A stretch of 6,244 nt of DNA from Leclercia sp. UBA7405 (GTDB taxonomy: Bacteria > Pseudomonadota > Gammaproteobacteria > Enterobacterales > Enterobacteriaceae), in NCBI GenBank assembly GCA_002469605.1, contig DKMV01000169.1, positions 420 to 6,663 of the forward strand, in the 5' to 3' direction. Both the position numbers and the translations under genes were made by a program. Shown piece after piece: positions 1 through 5,421 of this stretch. The notes beneath the pieces were generated by a model. It ran no database searches. It had not been told where the DNA came from and worked only from the letters and a program-made list of their open reading frames with translations. The number at the start of each line of letters is the position of its first letter. Position 1 is the stretch's first letter.

Positions 1-1
1 G

Positions 2-205
2 ACCCTGCGCTCGCCGCTCTATGTGCGCGGCAGCTTTAAAAATCCGGATGCGGGGGTGAAGGCGGGGCCGTTAATCGCCCGCGGTGCGGTCGCCGCCGCG
101 CTGGCAACCCTGGTGACTCCGGCAGCGGCACTGCTGGCGTTAATTTCCCCATCTGAAGGGGAAGCGAATCAGTGCCAGACCATTCTGGCGCAGATGAAAA
201 AGTAA
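2..205 (+). CDS. yhjG: AsmA-family protein, C-terminal end (YhjG-like), truncated by window edge
   Basis: Only the last 67 residues are visible; the frame is open from the left edge and stops at TAA 203-205. The tail has the shape usual for AsmA-family C-termini: a short strand-like segment (LYVRGSFKNPDAGVKAG), then PLIARGAVAAALATLVTPAA followed by a hydrophobic run, an acidic turn (SPSEGEAN) and a late Cys (NQCQTILAQMKK). AsmA-like proteins are anchored in the inner membrane, face the periplasm and have been linked to outer-membrane lipid and protein homeostasis; the specific role of YhjG is not established. Assignment to yhjG rests on the family-like tail plus position: in E. coli yhjG lies convergent to yhjE, as here. 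The start, N-terminal anchor and main domain lie outside the window. Confidence 0.85.
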   Translation, partial: TLRSPLYVRGSFKNPDAGVKAGPLIARGAVAAALATLVTPAAALLALISPSEGEANQCQTILAQMKK

Positions 206-218
206 GCGTAGTAACAAA

Positions 219-248
219 AAAAACGGCAACCTCAGGGTTGCCGTTTTT
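219..248. terminator. Bidirectional rho-independent terminator between yhjG and yhjE
   Basis: A perfect 13-bp stem: A5-CGGCAACC at 219-231, loop TCAG at 232-235, GGTTGCCG-T5 at 236-248. The eight-pair GC-rich core is flanked by A5 and T5, so either strand ends in a U-tract. On the + strand the run is TTTTTATTT; on the - strand it is eight T's (complement of A216-223). It starts 13 bases after the yhjG stop and lies 9 bases beyond the yhjE stop, which is where a shared terminator for two convergent genes belongs. Confidence 0.93.
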
Positions 249-257
249 ATTTGCGCC

Positions 258-1580
258 TTACAGCGACTGGTGTCGCGTCTCGTGGGTCAGCAGCAGCGCA
301 ATCAGCGTCAGGGCCGCCATCGCCGCGAGGTATACGCCGACATAGAACAGGCCGTAGTTCGCCTGCAGCCAGGTGGCGATATAGGGTGCGACAGAAGCCC
401 CCAGAATCGAGGAGACGTTGTAGGAGAACGATGCCCCGGTATAACGCACTTCGGTCGGGAACAGCTCTGGCAGCAGGGCGCCCATTGGACCAAAGGTGAG
501 CCCCATCAGGCTCAGGCCGATCAGCAGGTAAGCCATCACCAGCGCCGGGTTGCCGGAGCCGAGCAGCGGCGGGAAGACGAACAGCGCAAAGAGAATAATC
601 AGCGAGGTGATGGTAATCATGCTCACGCGGCGGCCAAACTTATCGGCCAGCAGACCCGCAATCGGCACCATCACGCCAAAGCCAATCACCGCCATCATCA
701 GCATCCACAGCACTTCATTGCGCGGCAGGCCCAGACCAACCGGCGCCGGAGCGGTGCTGTAGGTCATGGAGTAGACGGTCATGATATAGAACAGCGTGTA
801 GGTCGCCAGCATGATAAAGGTGCCGAGCACGGTCACGCGCACATGTTTGGTCAGCAGGGTGCCCAGCGGAATTTTGACCTGTTTTTTGGCGGCGGCCACT
901 TTAGCAAACACCGGGGTCTCGTGCAGAGAGACGCGCACATAGAGGCCGATCAGCACCAGCACCGCCGAGAAGATAAAGGGAATACGCCAGCCCCAGCTCA
1001 TGAACTGCTCGTCGGTCAGCAGCCAGGAGAGCAGCAGGAAGGTACCGTTAGCAAAGAAGAAGCCGATGGGCGCCCCCAGCTGCGGGAAGGAGCCATAGAG
1101 CGCGCGCTTGCGCGGCGGGGCGTTTTCGGTCGCCAGCAGCGCTGCACCGCCCCACTCACCGCCCAGTCCCAGACCCTGACCAAAGCGGGCCAGCGCCAGC
1201 AGCAGCGGGGCCAGAATACCGATGGTCTCGTAGGTCGGCAGCAGGCCGATGGCGACGGTGGAGATCCCCATCGTCAGCAGCGAGGCGACAAGAGTCACTT
1301 TACGGCCCACGCGGTCGCCAAAGTGGCCGAACAGCGCGGAGCCAATCGGACGCGCAATAAAAGCGATGGCGAAGGTAGCCAGCGACTGCAGCGTGGCGGC
1401 CGTCGGGTCGCCCTGCGGGAAGAAGATATGCGGAAAAACGATTACCGCTGCGGTGGCGTAAATATAGAAGTCGAAGAACTCAATGGCGGTGCCAATCAGA
1501 GAGGCGACAACAACTTTATTGCGCGAGTTAACCGGGGCGTTTTCCTGGGGTGAATCAACGGTTGTGGCTGTAGCTTGCAT
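258..1580 (-). CDS. yhjE: MFS metabolite:H+ symporter-family transporter YhjE
   Basis: This 440-residue inner-membrane transporter has 12 predicted helices and matches the length of E. coli YhjE. Visible hallmarks: GTAIEFFDF in helix 1 (30-38); MFS loop 2-3 motif GHFGDRVGRK (85-94); ARFGQGLGLGGEWGGA (131-146), typical of the metabolite:H+ symporter (MHS) branch that includes ShiA, ProP and KgtP; the second-half repeat GLLADKFGRR (309-318); and ELFPTEVRYTG (372-382). MHS members import organic acids, osmolytes or related metabolites with protons. The substrate of YhjE is not established and cannot be read from the sequence. The start ATG (complement of 1578-1580) gives the family N-terminus MQATATT; the Shine-Dalgarno sequence is weak (AAGAAAAGA). 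It lies 272 bases downstream of yhjD on the same strand and probably has its own promoter. The stop is TAA at 260-258, just before the shared terminator. Confidence 0.95.
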   Translation of the reverse strand: MQATATTVDSPQENAPVNSRNKVVVASLIGTAIEFFDFYIYATAAVIVFPHIFFPQGDPTAATLQSLATFAIAFIARPIGSALFGHFGDRVGRKVTLVASLLTMGISTVAIGLLPTYETIGILAPLLLALARFGQGLGLGGEWGGAALLATENAPPRKRALYGSFPQLGAPIGFFFANGTFLLLSWLLTDEQFMSWGWRIPFIFSAVLVLIGLYVRVSLHETPVFAKVAAAKKQVKIPLGTLLTKHVRVTVLGTFIMLATYTLFYIMTVYSMTYSTAPAPVGLGLPRNEVLWMLMMAVIGFGVMVPIAGLLADKFGRRVSMITITSLIILFALFVFPPLLGSGNPALVMAYLLIGLSLMGLTFGPMGALLPELFPTEVRYTGASFSYNVSSILGASVAPYIATWLQANYGLFYVGVYLAAMAALTLIALLLTHETRHQSL

Positions 1581-1612
1581 AATCTTTTCTTATTTTTGGC
1601 GAACGAATGGCC

Positions 1613-1642
1613 ATATTACGCACAGCAAAAGCGACATTTCAA
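1613..1642 (-). promoter_or_regulatory. Candidate sigma-70 promoter for yhjE
   Basis: On the minus strand TTGAAA (complement of 1642-1637, 5 of 6 to the -35 consensus) is followed after 18 bases by TAATAT (complement of 1618-1613, 4 of 6 to the -10 consensus). Transcription would begin near 1606, leaving a leader of about 25 bases before the yhjE ATG. This was found by eye; the AT-rich gap offers other weak -10 matches, for example GATTAT near 1693, so the assignment is tentative. Confidence 0.35.
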
Positions 1643-1809
1643 TCTGTAACAAAGCGGTCGGGCGGTGAAAAAAGCGGCAAAAAGGGGATAATCTTCAGAC
1701 TATCGGAATATCGTCTATGAAATGCTTCACACAAATTGAAAGTTAGTGGATAAAACTGGTTTTTGGTTAAATAAAAGTTACAGGCTGGATTTATATGCTG
1801 AAATGATGA

Positions 1810-1845
1810 ATCGGGCTGAAATTTTGCGTTTTTATTCAGCCCGAT
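1810..1845 (-). repeat. Perfect 11-bp inverted repeat at the yhjD 3' end, possible terminator or processing hairpin
   Basis: ATCGGGCTGAA at 1810-1820 and TTCAGCCCGAT at 1835-1845 are exact reverse complements around a 14-base AT-rich loop. The repeat starts 7 bases past the yhjD stop codon, so it would form at the 3' end of the yhjD transcript. Read in that direction it is followed by TCATCATTT and not by a clear T-tract, so it is not a textbook rho-independent terminator. It could be a weak terminator, an RNA-stabilising hairpin, or a barrier between yhjD and yhjE transcription. Confidence 0.6.
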
Positions 1846-1852
1846 GGGGATT

Positions 1853-2902
1853 TTAGTGGTGCGATTTGCCCGGCATGCGCGGGTCATCTTTGTACTCGGC
1901 GGTGGCAATCCAGGCGGCGCAGAACAGGGTCAGCCGCGCGAAGAAGTAGAAGAAGGCCATCAGCCCCAGCACCGAACCGAATGCCGCGCCGGAAGGGGAT
2001 TGCACCAGTGACGGCAGGGTATAAGTCATCACGATTTTGATGATCTCAAAGCCCACCGCCGCAATCAGGGTGCCGCGAATCAGCGCCCGGCGACGCGGGC
2101 GGTGGCGCGGCAGGCGCCAGAAAATCCAGAAGAAGAGCAGGTAGTTCGCCAGAATGGAGATACAGAGCCCAATCAGCCGCCACGCCGGTTTCAGCCACTC
2201 AATATTGTCGAGGTAGAGCGCGGAGATAATCATCTGCTGCGCCGAGCCGGCTACCGAAGTAATAGAGAGGGTGATAACCAGCGCCACCAGCAGGCCAATC
2301 AGCGAGATAAAATCGCGCAGATATTTCAGCCAGATCTTCTCCTCATCCTGCGAAGTACGCTCCCAGACGTCGCGGGACTGGGCGCGGATCGCCTCCCGCA
2401 GGTTGCCCATCCAGTTAATGCCGGAGTAGAGCGCAATCAGCAGCCCGACAATCCCCACGGTGGTACGTTGCTGGATGGCGGTGCTGATACTGCTTTTCAG
2501 GGTGGCGGCCAAGGTCGGATCGCTGACGCTCAGCAGAATTTTCCCGAAGATATCCTGCAACAGCGTGGGGTGGGAGGCGAGGATAAAGCCCGCCGCCGCG
2601 AAGGAGACCATCAGGATCGGGATCATCGATAAAAATGAAAAATAGGTGATAGCGGCGCCAAACTGGTTACCCAGCCGGTCGTTAAACCGCTCGGTGGCGC
2701 GCAGAATATGGGCAATGGCCGGGCGCTGCTGTAAAAGCTGGGCCACCAGTTTTGCCTTCTCCACCAGACTACCCGCGTTGCTTATATCACTCTTTGTCAC
2801 CGCTTTTTTATCCGCTTCATTCGGCGGGGGGCTGTTTTCCATCTTTTTGATCGGGTCGTATTCCAGATCCTGTACAGGTCGTTGCGGGTTGTTTTCCGGC
2901 AT
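1853..2902 (-). CDS. yhjD: Inner-membrane protein YhjD, YihY/BrkB (UPF0761) family
   Basis: A 349-residue inner-membrane protein. The N-terminal ~65 residues are polar and probably cytoplasmic (RPVQDLEYDPIKK at 8-20). They are followed by ATERFNDRLGNQFGAAITYF (69-88) and six hydrophobic segments near 83-110, 149-165, 198-220, 243-264, 274-296 and 306-333. YSGINWMGNLREAIR (159-173) and GAAFGSVLGLMAFFYFFARL (305-324) are typical of the family. In E. coli, as I recall, a substitution at R134 of YhjD permits growth with Kdo-free lipid IVA precursors, which suggests a link to lipid transport; the native function is unsettled. By alignment from memory R134 corresponds to R146 here (QQRTTVG), which is arginine. 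The protein is about 12 residues longer than the E. coli one, with the difference in the polar N-terminus. An AGGA lies 11 bases before the ATG, a long spacing. Confidence 0.95.
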   Translation of the reverse strand: MPENNPQRPVQDLEYDPIKKMENSPPPNEADKKAVTKSDISNAGSLVEKAKLVAQLLQQRPAIAHILRATERFNDRLGNQFGAAITYFSFLSMIPILMVSFAAAGFILASHPTLLQDIFGKILLSVSDPTLAATLKSSISTAIQQRTTVGIVGLLIALYSGINWMGNLREAIRAQSRDVWERTSQDEEKIWLKYLRDFISLIGLLVALVITLSITSVAGSAQQMIISALYLDNIEWLKPAWRLIGLCISILANYLLFFWIFWRLPRHRPRRRALIRGTLIAAVGFEIIKIVMTYTLPSLVQSPSGAAFGSVLGLMAFFYFFARLTLFCAAWIATAEYKDDPRMPGKSHH

Positions 2903-2942
2903 CAGGGGCGTTTTCCTTTTCGTTTTGCGGCATGTCTCAGGA

Positions 2943-2948
2943 ATTATA
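2943..2948 (-). promoter_or_regulatory. Consensus -10 hexamer upstream of yhjD
   Basis: On the minus strand the 54-base gap between yhjC and yhjD contains a perfect TATAAT (complement of 2948-2943), 9 bases after the yhjC stop and 40 bases before the yhjD ATG. No good -35 element stands 16-18 bases upstream, in the yhjC 3' end, so either an activator is needed or the hexamer is chance. If it is real, yhjD can be transcribed independently of yhjC. Confidence 0.4.
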
Positions 2949-2956
2949 GACCTTCT

Positions 2957-3856
2957 CTAGTCCACATAGCTTTTCATTAGCCCCGTTAACCACTCCATAA
3001 ACAGATGCACCCGGCGCGAGAGGTTGCGGCGGTGGGGATAAATCAGCGACACCGGCATCGGACGCGGGCGGTATTGCGGCAGGATCTCCAGCAGCTTTTT
3101 GGCCCGCAGGGCATCCCGCGCACCGATGCGGGGCACCTGGATAATCCCCAACCCGGCGATGGCCGAGGCCTGATAGGTTTCGGTGCTATTCACCGTCAGG
3201 ATCCCGCCGGTCTTTATCCAGTGGGTCTGCTCGCCGTCGTAATACTCAAAGCCCTGCGCCCGGCTGCCGAGGTTAAGGGTGTAATGCACTACCGCATGGG
3301 AGGCGAGGTCGTCCAGGCTCTCAGGGTAGCCAAAACGGGCGAGATAATCGGGGCTGGCGCAGTTAATGACCGACAGTTTGCCCAGCGGGCGGGCAATCAG
3401 ACCGGAATCTTTCAGCGTGCCGACGCGCACCACGCAGTCGAATCCTTCCCGAATCACATCCACCAGCCGATCGCTGCTGCTTAACTCCAGCTCGATGCCG
3501 GGGTACTGCTGTAAAAACTGTGGCAGGCGCGGGATGACTAAATTTCGCGCAACGGCCACCGGCATGTCCACCCGCAGTCTTCCGCTGATGCTGGCGGGAT
3601 CGAGCAAAAAAAGACCATCGAGTTCATCGAGGTTGGTCAGCAGATCTTTGGCGCGCTCGTAATAGACCATGCCGTCCTGGGTGAGGCTGACGCGGCGCGT
3701 GGTGCGGTGCAGCAACTGCGTGCCAAGCTGGTTCTCCAGCGCCTGGATCTGGCGGGAGACGCTGCCCTTGGGTACCCCCAGCGACTCCGCCGCGCGGGAA
3801 AAACTTTCCAGCTCCGCGACGCGGACGAACAACTGCATTGCGTGAATTTTATCCAT
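2957..3856 (-). CDS. yhjC: LysR-family transcriptional regulator YhjC (RcdB)
   Basis: A full-length 299-residue LysR-type regulator. The N-terminal winged helix-turn-helix spans about 3-62, with the recognition region SFSRAAESLGVPKGSVSRQI (18-37), QLGTQLLHRTTRRVSLTQDG (43-62) and a linker helix to about 87. The effector-binding domain runs from about 90 to 294, of the CrgA-like type (SGRLRVDMP at 91-99, HPG-equivalent QYPGIELEL at 117-125, GLGIIQVPR at 235-243). Length, the MDKIHAMQLF start and adjacency to yhjD point to E. coli yhjC, also called rcdB and described there as an activator of the biofilm regulator csgD. The divergent SDR gene is another plausible target, since LysR proteins commonly control a divergent neighbour and themselves. 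The match to E. coli YhjC looks looser than for yhjD or yhjE, so a paralogous SDR-paired LysR cannot be excluded. The start is fixed by the family N-terminus; the Shine-Dalgarno sequence is weak (GAGCG). Confidence 0.88.
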   Translation of the reverse strand: MDKIHAMQLFVRVAELESFSRAAESLGVPKGSVSRQIQALENQLGTQLLHRTTRRVSLTQDGMVYYERAKDLLTNLDELDGLFLLDPASISGRLRVDMPVAVARNLVIPRLPQFLQQYPGIELELSSSDRLVDVIREGFDCVVRVGTLKDSGLIARPLGKLSVINCASPDYLARFGYPESLDDLASHAVVHYTLNLGSRAQGFEYYDGEQTHWIKTGGILTVNSTETYQASAIAGLGIIQVPRIGARDALRAKKLLEILPQYRPRPMPVSLIYPHRRNLSRRVHLFMEWLTGLMKSYVD

Positions 3857-3865
3857 CGGTTGCGC

Positions 3866-3884
3866 TCATTGTTATCCGAAATGA
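3866..3884. promoter_or_regulatory. Candidate LysR operator (TCATT-N9-AATGA dyad)
   Basis: TCATT at 3866-3870 and AATGA at 3880-3884 are exact inverted arms. The dyad contains the T-N11-A spacing typical of LysR-family sites (T3869, A3881). It begins 9 bases upstream of the yhjC start codon, downstream of the candidate yhjC promoter, where binding would suit autorepression. Short dyads like this also occur by chance. Confidence 0.3.
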
Positions 3885-3892
3885 AACAGTAA

Positions 3893-3937
3893 AGCGTTAT
3901 TACTTACCTTTATTGATTTTCTATCACCTAATAAGCT
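3893..3937. repeat. Imperfect inverted repeat in the yhjC/SDR divergent gap
   Basis: AGCGTTATTA (3893-3902) pairs with TAATAAGCT (3929-3937): nine matching pairs with one extra G on the left and 26 bases between the arms. It lies centrally in the divergent intergenic region, and its right arm falls inside the spacer of the candidate yhjC promoter. It could be a second regulator half-site pair or only a feature of AT-rich DNA. Confidence 0.3.
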
Positions 3938-3946
3938 CTTTCTCAA
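3918..3946 (-). promoter_or_regulatory. Candidate sigma-70 promoter for yhjC
   Basis: On the minus strand TTGAGA (complement of 3946-3941, 5 of 6 to consensus) is followed after exactly 17 bases by TAGAAA (complement of 3923-3918, 4 of 6). The start point would be near 3911, giving a leader of about 54 bases that contains the 3866-3884 dyad. I saw no convincing promoter on the + strand for the SDR gene in this gap, which would be consistent with activator dependence. Confidence 0.4.
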
Positions 3947-3965
3947 CACTCATAACAGCCGAAAC

Positions 3966-3969
3966 GAGG
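3966..3969 (+). promoter_or_regulatory. Ribosome binding site fixing the SDR start
   Basis: GAGG lies 6 bases before the ATG at 3976, a near-ideal spacing. It selects this start over an in-frame start at 3838, which would overlap the yhjC coding sequence and add 46 residues unlike any SDR N-terminus. Confidence 0.8.
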
Positions 3970-3975
3970 TGTCTG

Positions 3976-4734
3976 ATGTCTGAACGTATAGCAATAGTGA
4001 CCGGCGGTAGCCGCGGGCTGGGAAAAAACGCGGCATTGAAGCTGGCAGAGAAGGGCGTTGGGATCCTGCTGACGTGGAACAGCGGCGAGCAGGATGCGCT
4101 GGAAGTTGTCCGCGAAATTGAGCAAAAAGGCGGGAAAGCGGCAGCATTACAGCTAAACGTCGGCGATGTTGCCAGCTTTGAACATTTCGCCCGCCAAGTG
4201 CAGGAAACCCTTCAACAGCAGTGGCAACGCGACAGCTTCGACTATTTATTGAACAACGCTGGCGTGGGTTTATACGCGCCTTTCATGGAGACCACCGAAG
4301 CCCAGTTCGATAACCTGGTGAACATCCATTTCAAAGGGCCGTTCTTCCTCACCCAGCGCCTGCTACCGCTGATGAAAGACGGGGGACGCATCCTGAACGT
4401 CTCCTCCGGGCTGGCGCGTTTTACCCTGCCGGGCTCCGGCGCCTACGCGGCGATGAAAGGGGCGATGGAGGTCTTAACCCGCTACCAGGCGAAAGAGCTG
4501 GGGGCGCGGGGCATTACGGCCAATATCATCGCGCCGGGGGCCATTGAGACTGACTTTGGCGGCGGCAGGGTGCGGGATAACGCGACGCTGAATCAGCAGA
4601 TCGCCGGGCAAACCGCGCTGGGACGCGTAGGGCTGCCGGATGATATTGGCGATGCCATCGCGGCGCTGCTGAGCGATGAGCTGGGCTGGATGAACGCCCA
4701 GCGCATTGAAGTCTCGGGCGGGATGTTCCTTTAA
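3976..4734 (+). CDS. Short-chain dehydrogenase/reductase (classical SDR)
   Basis: A complete 252-residue cytoplasmic oxidoreductase of the classical, FabG-like SDR type. Rossmann cofactor motif TGGSRGLG (9-16); NNAG (93-96), which stabilises the central sheet; and catalytic residues N116, S144, Y157 and K161 (YAAMK) in the expected spacing. IAPGAIETDF (185-194) follows, as does the C-terminal GRVGLPDDIGDAIAALLSDE (216-235) and IEVSGGMFL end. Arg13 in the glycine loop suggests NADP(H), which is inference. The substrate is unknown: this branch covers many carbonyl and alcohol substrates, including 3-oxoacyl and sugar compounds. The gene is divergent from the LysR gene with 119 bases between them, so it is a candidate target of that regulator. 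Its TAA interlocks with the stop codon of the convergent GNAT gene. I do not recognise an E. coli gene symbol for it. Confidence 0.93.
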   Translation: MSERIAIVTGGSRGLGKNAALKLAEKGVGILLTWNSGEQDALEVVREIEQKGGKAAALQLNVGDVASFEHFARQVQETLQQQWQRDSFDYLLNNAGVGLYAPFMETTEAQFDNLVNIHFKGPFFLTQRLLPLMKDGGRILNVSSGLARFTLPGSGAYAAMKGAMEVLTRYQAKELGARGITANIIAPGAIETDFGGGRVRDNATLNQQIAGQTALGRVGLPDDIGDAIAALLSDELGWMNAQRIEVSGGMFL

Positions 4735-5273
4735 GCCCGGCTGGCCTGCTGATAGTCGCGCTTCAGCAGGCCAAACAGCCAGTCGTTATGCCAGCTTCCT
4801 GCCAGCCAGTAGCTCTCCCGCAGTTCGCCCTCCAGCCAGAAGCCTGTCTTCTCCAGCAGGCGTTTCGAAGCCGTATTTCCTGCCGTGACCGTGGCGGTTA
4901 AGCGCCGGATACCCCCTTCGCGAAAGGCATAATCGCAGACCGCCTTCAGCGACTCATAGCCGTAGCCCTGCCCCTGGGCCTGGGGGGCAAATAAAAAGCC
5001 CACTTCGGCGCAATCATCTTCACGGTGAATGTATCCCGTTACCCCAAGCGGCAGCTGGCTGCGGCTGTCGCGTACTACCAGACACAGCCAGTGCGCGCTG
5101 CCCGGCGTCCAGGCCGGAAGGCGGGACTCAAACGCCTCGCGAATAGCCGCTTCCGGCCGGGGCTCCGCCACATAACGCATCACCTCCGGGTGCTGCTGAA
5201 GGGAGAGAAAAAAGGGCCAGTCAGCCTCGCGTAGTGGCGAGCAGGTTAAGCGGGGCGTAGAGAGATGCGGCAT
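4731..5273 (-). CDS. GNAT N-acetyltransferase, RimJ/RimL type
   Basis: A 180-residue acetyl-CoA-dependent acetyltransferase (Acetyltransf_3 subfamily). Family signs in order: LSTPRLTCSPLREADWPFFL (4-23), the usual RimJ/RimL N-terminus; PLGVTGYIHREDDCAEVGFLF (75-95), the beta strands leading into the acetyl-CoA site; QAQGQGYGYES (98-108), matching the pyrophosphate-binding Q/R-x-x-G-x-G/A loop; and NTASKRLLEKTGF (133-145), the motif B helix followed by the strand typical of this subfamily. Members acetylate protein N-termini, ribosomal proteins, amino acids or small toxic amines; the substrate cannot be read here. The start at complement 5273 gives the expected N-terminus, though the Shine-Dalgarno sequence is poor (GGGA about 11 bases upstream). 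It shares TTAA with the SDR stop codon and is divergent from the HEPN gene. A -10-like TATAAC (complement of 5307-5302) lacks a good -35. Confidence 0.9.
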   Translation of the reverse strand: MPHLSTPRLTCSPLREADWPFFLSLQQHPEVMRYVAEPRPEAAIREAFESRLPAWTPGSAHWLCLVVRDSRSQLPLGVTGYIHREDDCAEVGFLFAPQAQGQGYGYESLKAVCDYAFREGGIRRLTATVTAGNTASKRLLEKTGFWLEGELRESYWLAGSWHNDWLFGLLKRDYQQASRA

Positions 5274-5330
5274 CAGTAATATCCCGAACTATTATTAATG
5301 GTTATACGTCTGTCACTGTAATAACACAGA

Positions 5331-5359
5331 TTCTCAGGTATGGTTAAGCCTGTAAAAAT
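5331..5359 (+). promoter_or_regulatory. Candidate promoter for the HEPN gene
   Basis: TTCTCA (5331-5336, 4 of 6 to consensus), then a 17-base spacer ending in TGT (an extended -10 TGn), then AAAAAT (5354-5359, 4 of 6). The start point would be near 5366, about 56 bases before the ATG at 5422. The match is weak and made by eye. Confidence 0.22.
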
Positions 5360-5364
5360 AAAAG

Positions 5365-5386
5365 AAAAAAGCCGCAATCAGCTGGC
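5365..5386 (-). terminator. Terminator-like hairpin on the minus strand within a divergent promoter gap
   Basis: On the minus strand GCC(A)GC, loop TGATT, GCGGC forms a 5-bp stem with one bulged A (complement of 5386-5371). It is followed by six T's (complement of 5370-5365) and a further T-rich stretch. The stem is short and imperfect, so strength is doubtful. No minus-strand gene ends here; it would only stop antisense transcription coming out of the HEPN gene towards the GNAT gene. Confidence 0.3.
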
Positions 5387-5411
5387 CACACAGCCGCTTT
5401 CGTTTTACGGA

Positions 5412-5416
5412 AAGGA
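5412..5416 (+). promoter_or_regulatory. Ribosome binding site before tandem ATG codons of the HEPN gene
   Basis: AAGGA at 5412-5416 precedes two adjacent in-frame ATGs at 5419 and 5422. Spacing is 2 bases to the first and 5 bases to the second, so the second is the better start; the difference is one methionine. Confidence 0.7.
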
Positions 5417-5421
5417 TAATG

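Noticed and set aside
270..1553. A 427-codon open frame on the + strand running opposite almost all of yhjE
   Set aside because: The product is a low-complexity mix rich in Gln, Arg, His and Gly with no recognisable motif, and the opposite strand encodes a clear, conserved MFS transporter. Such antisense frames are common in GC-rich enterobacterial genes.
1639..1908. An 89-codon minus-strand frame covering the yhjD-yhjE gap
   Set aside because: It begins inside the yhjD coding sequence in another frame, shows no family features, and its AT-rich part is better explained by promoter and hairpin elements.
2102..2632. A 176-codon + strand frame opposite yhjD
   Set aside because: Composition is again antisense-like (Gln, Arg, Gly, Asp), with no motif and no ribosome binding site; it is a shadow of yhjD.
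3838..3975. An N-terminal extension of the SDR starting at 3838
   Set aside because: It would overlap the yhjC start and add 46 residues before the standard SDR N-terminus; the ATG at 3976 has a well-spaced GAGG.
5310..5329. CTGT/ACAG pairs upstream of the GNAT and HEPN genes resembling a LexA (SOS) box
   Set aside because: The spacings are 12 bases (5310-5313 to 5326-5329) or 6 bases (5316-5319 to 5326-5329), whereas LexA boxes need 8 bases between CTGT and ACAG.
5371..5396. Repeated GCCGC units in the HEPN leader as a possible hairpin
   Set aside because: GCCGC at 5371-5375 and 5393-5397 are direct, not inverted, copies and cannot pair with each other.
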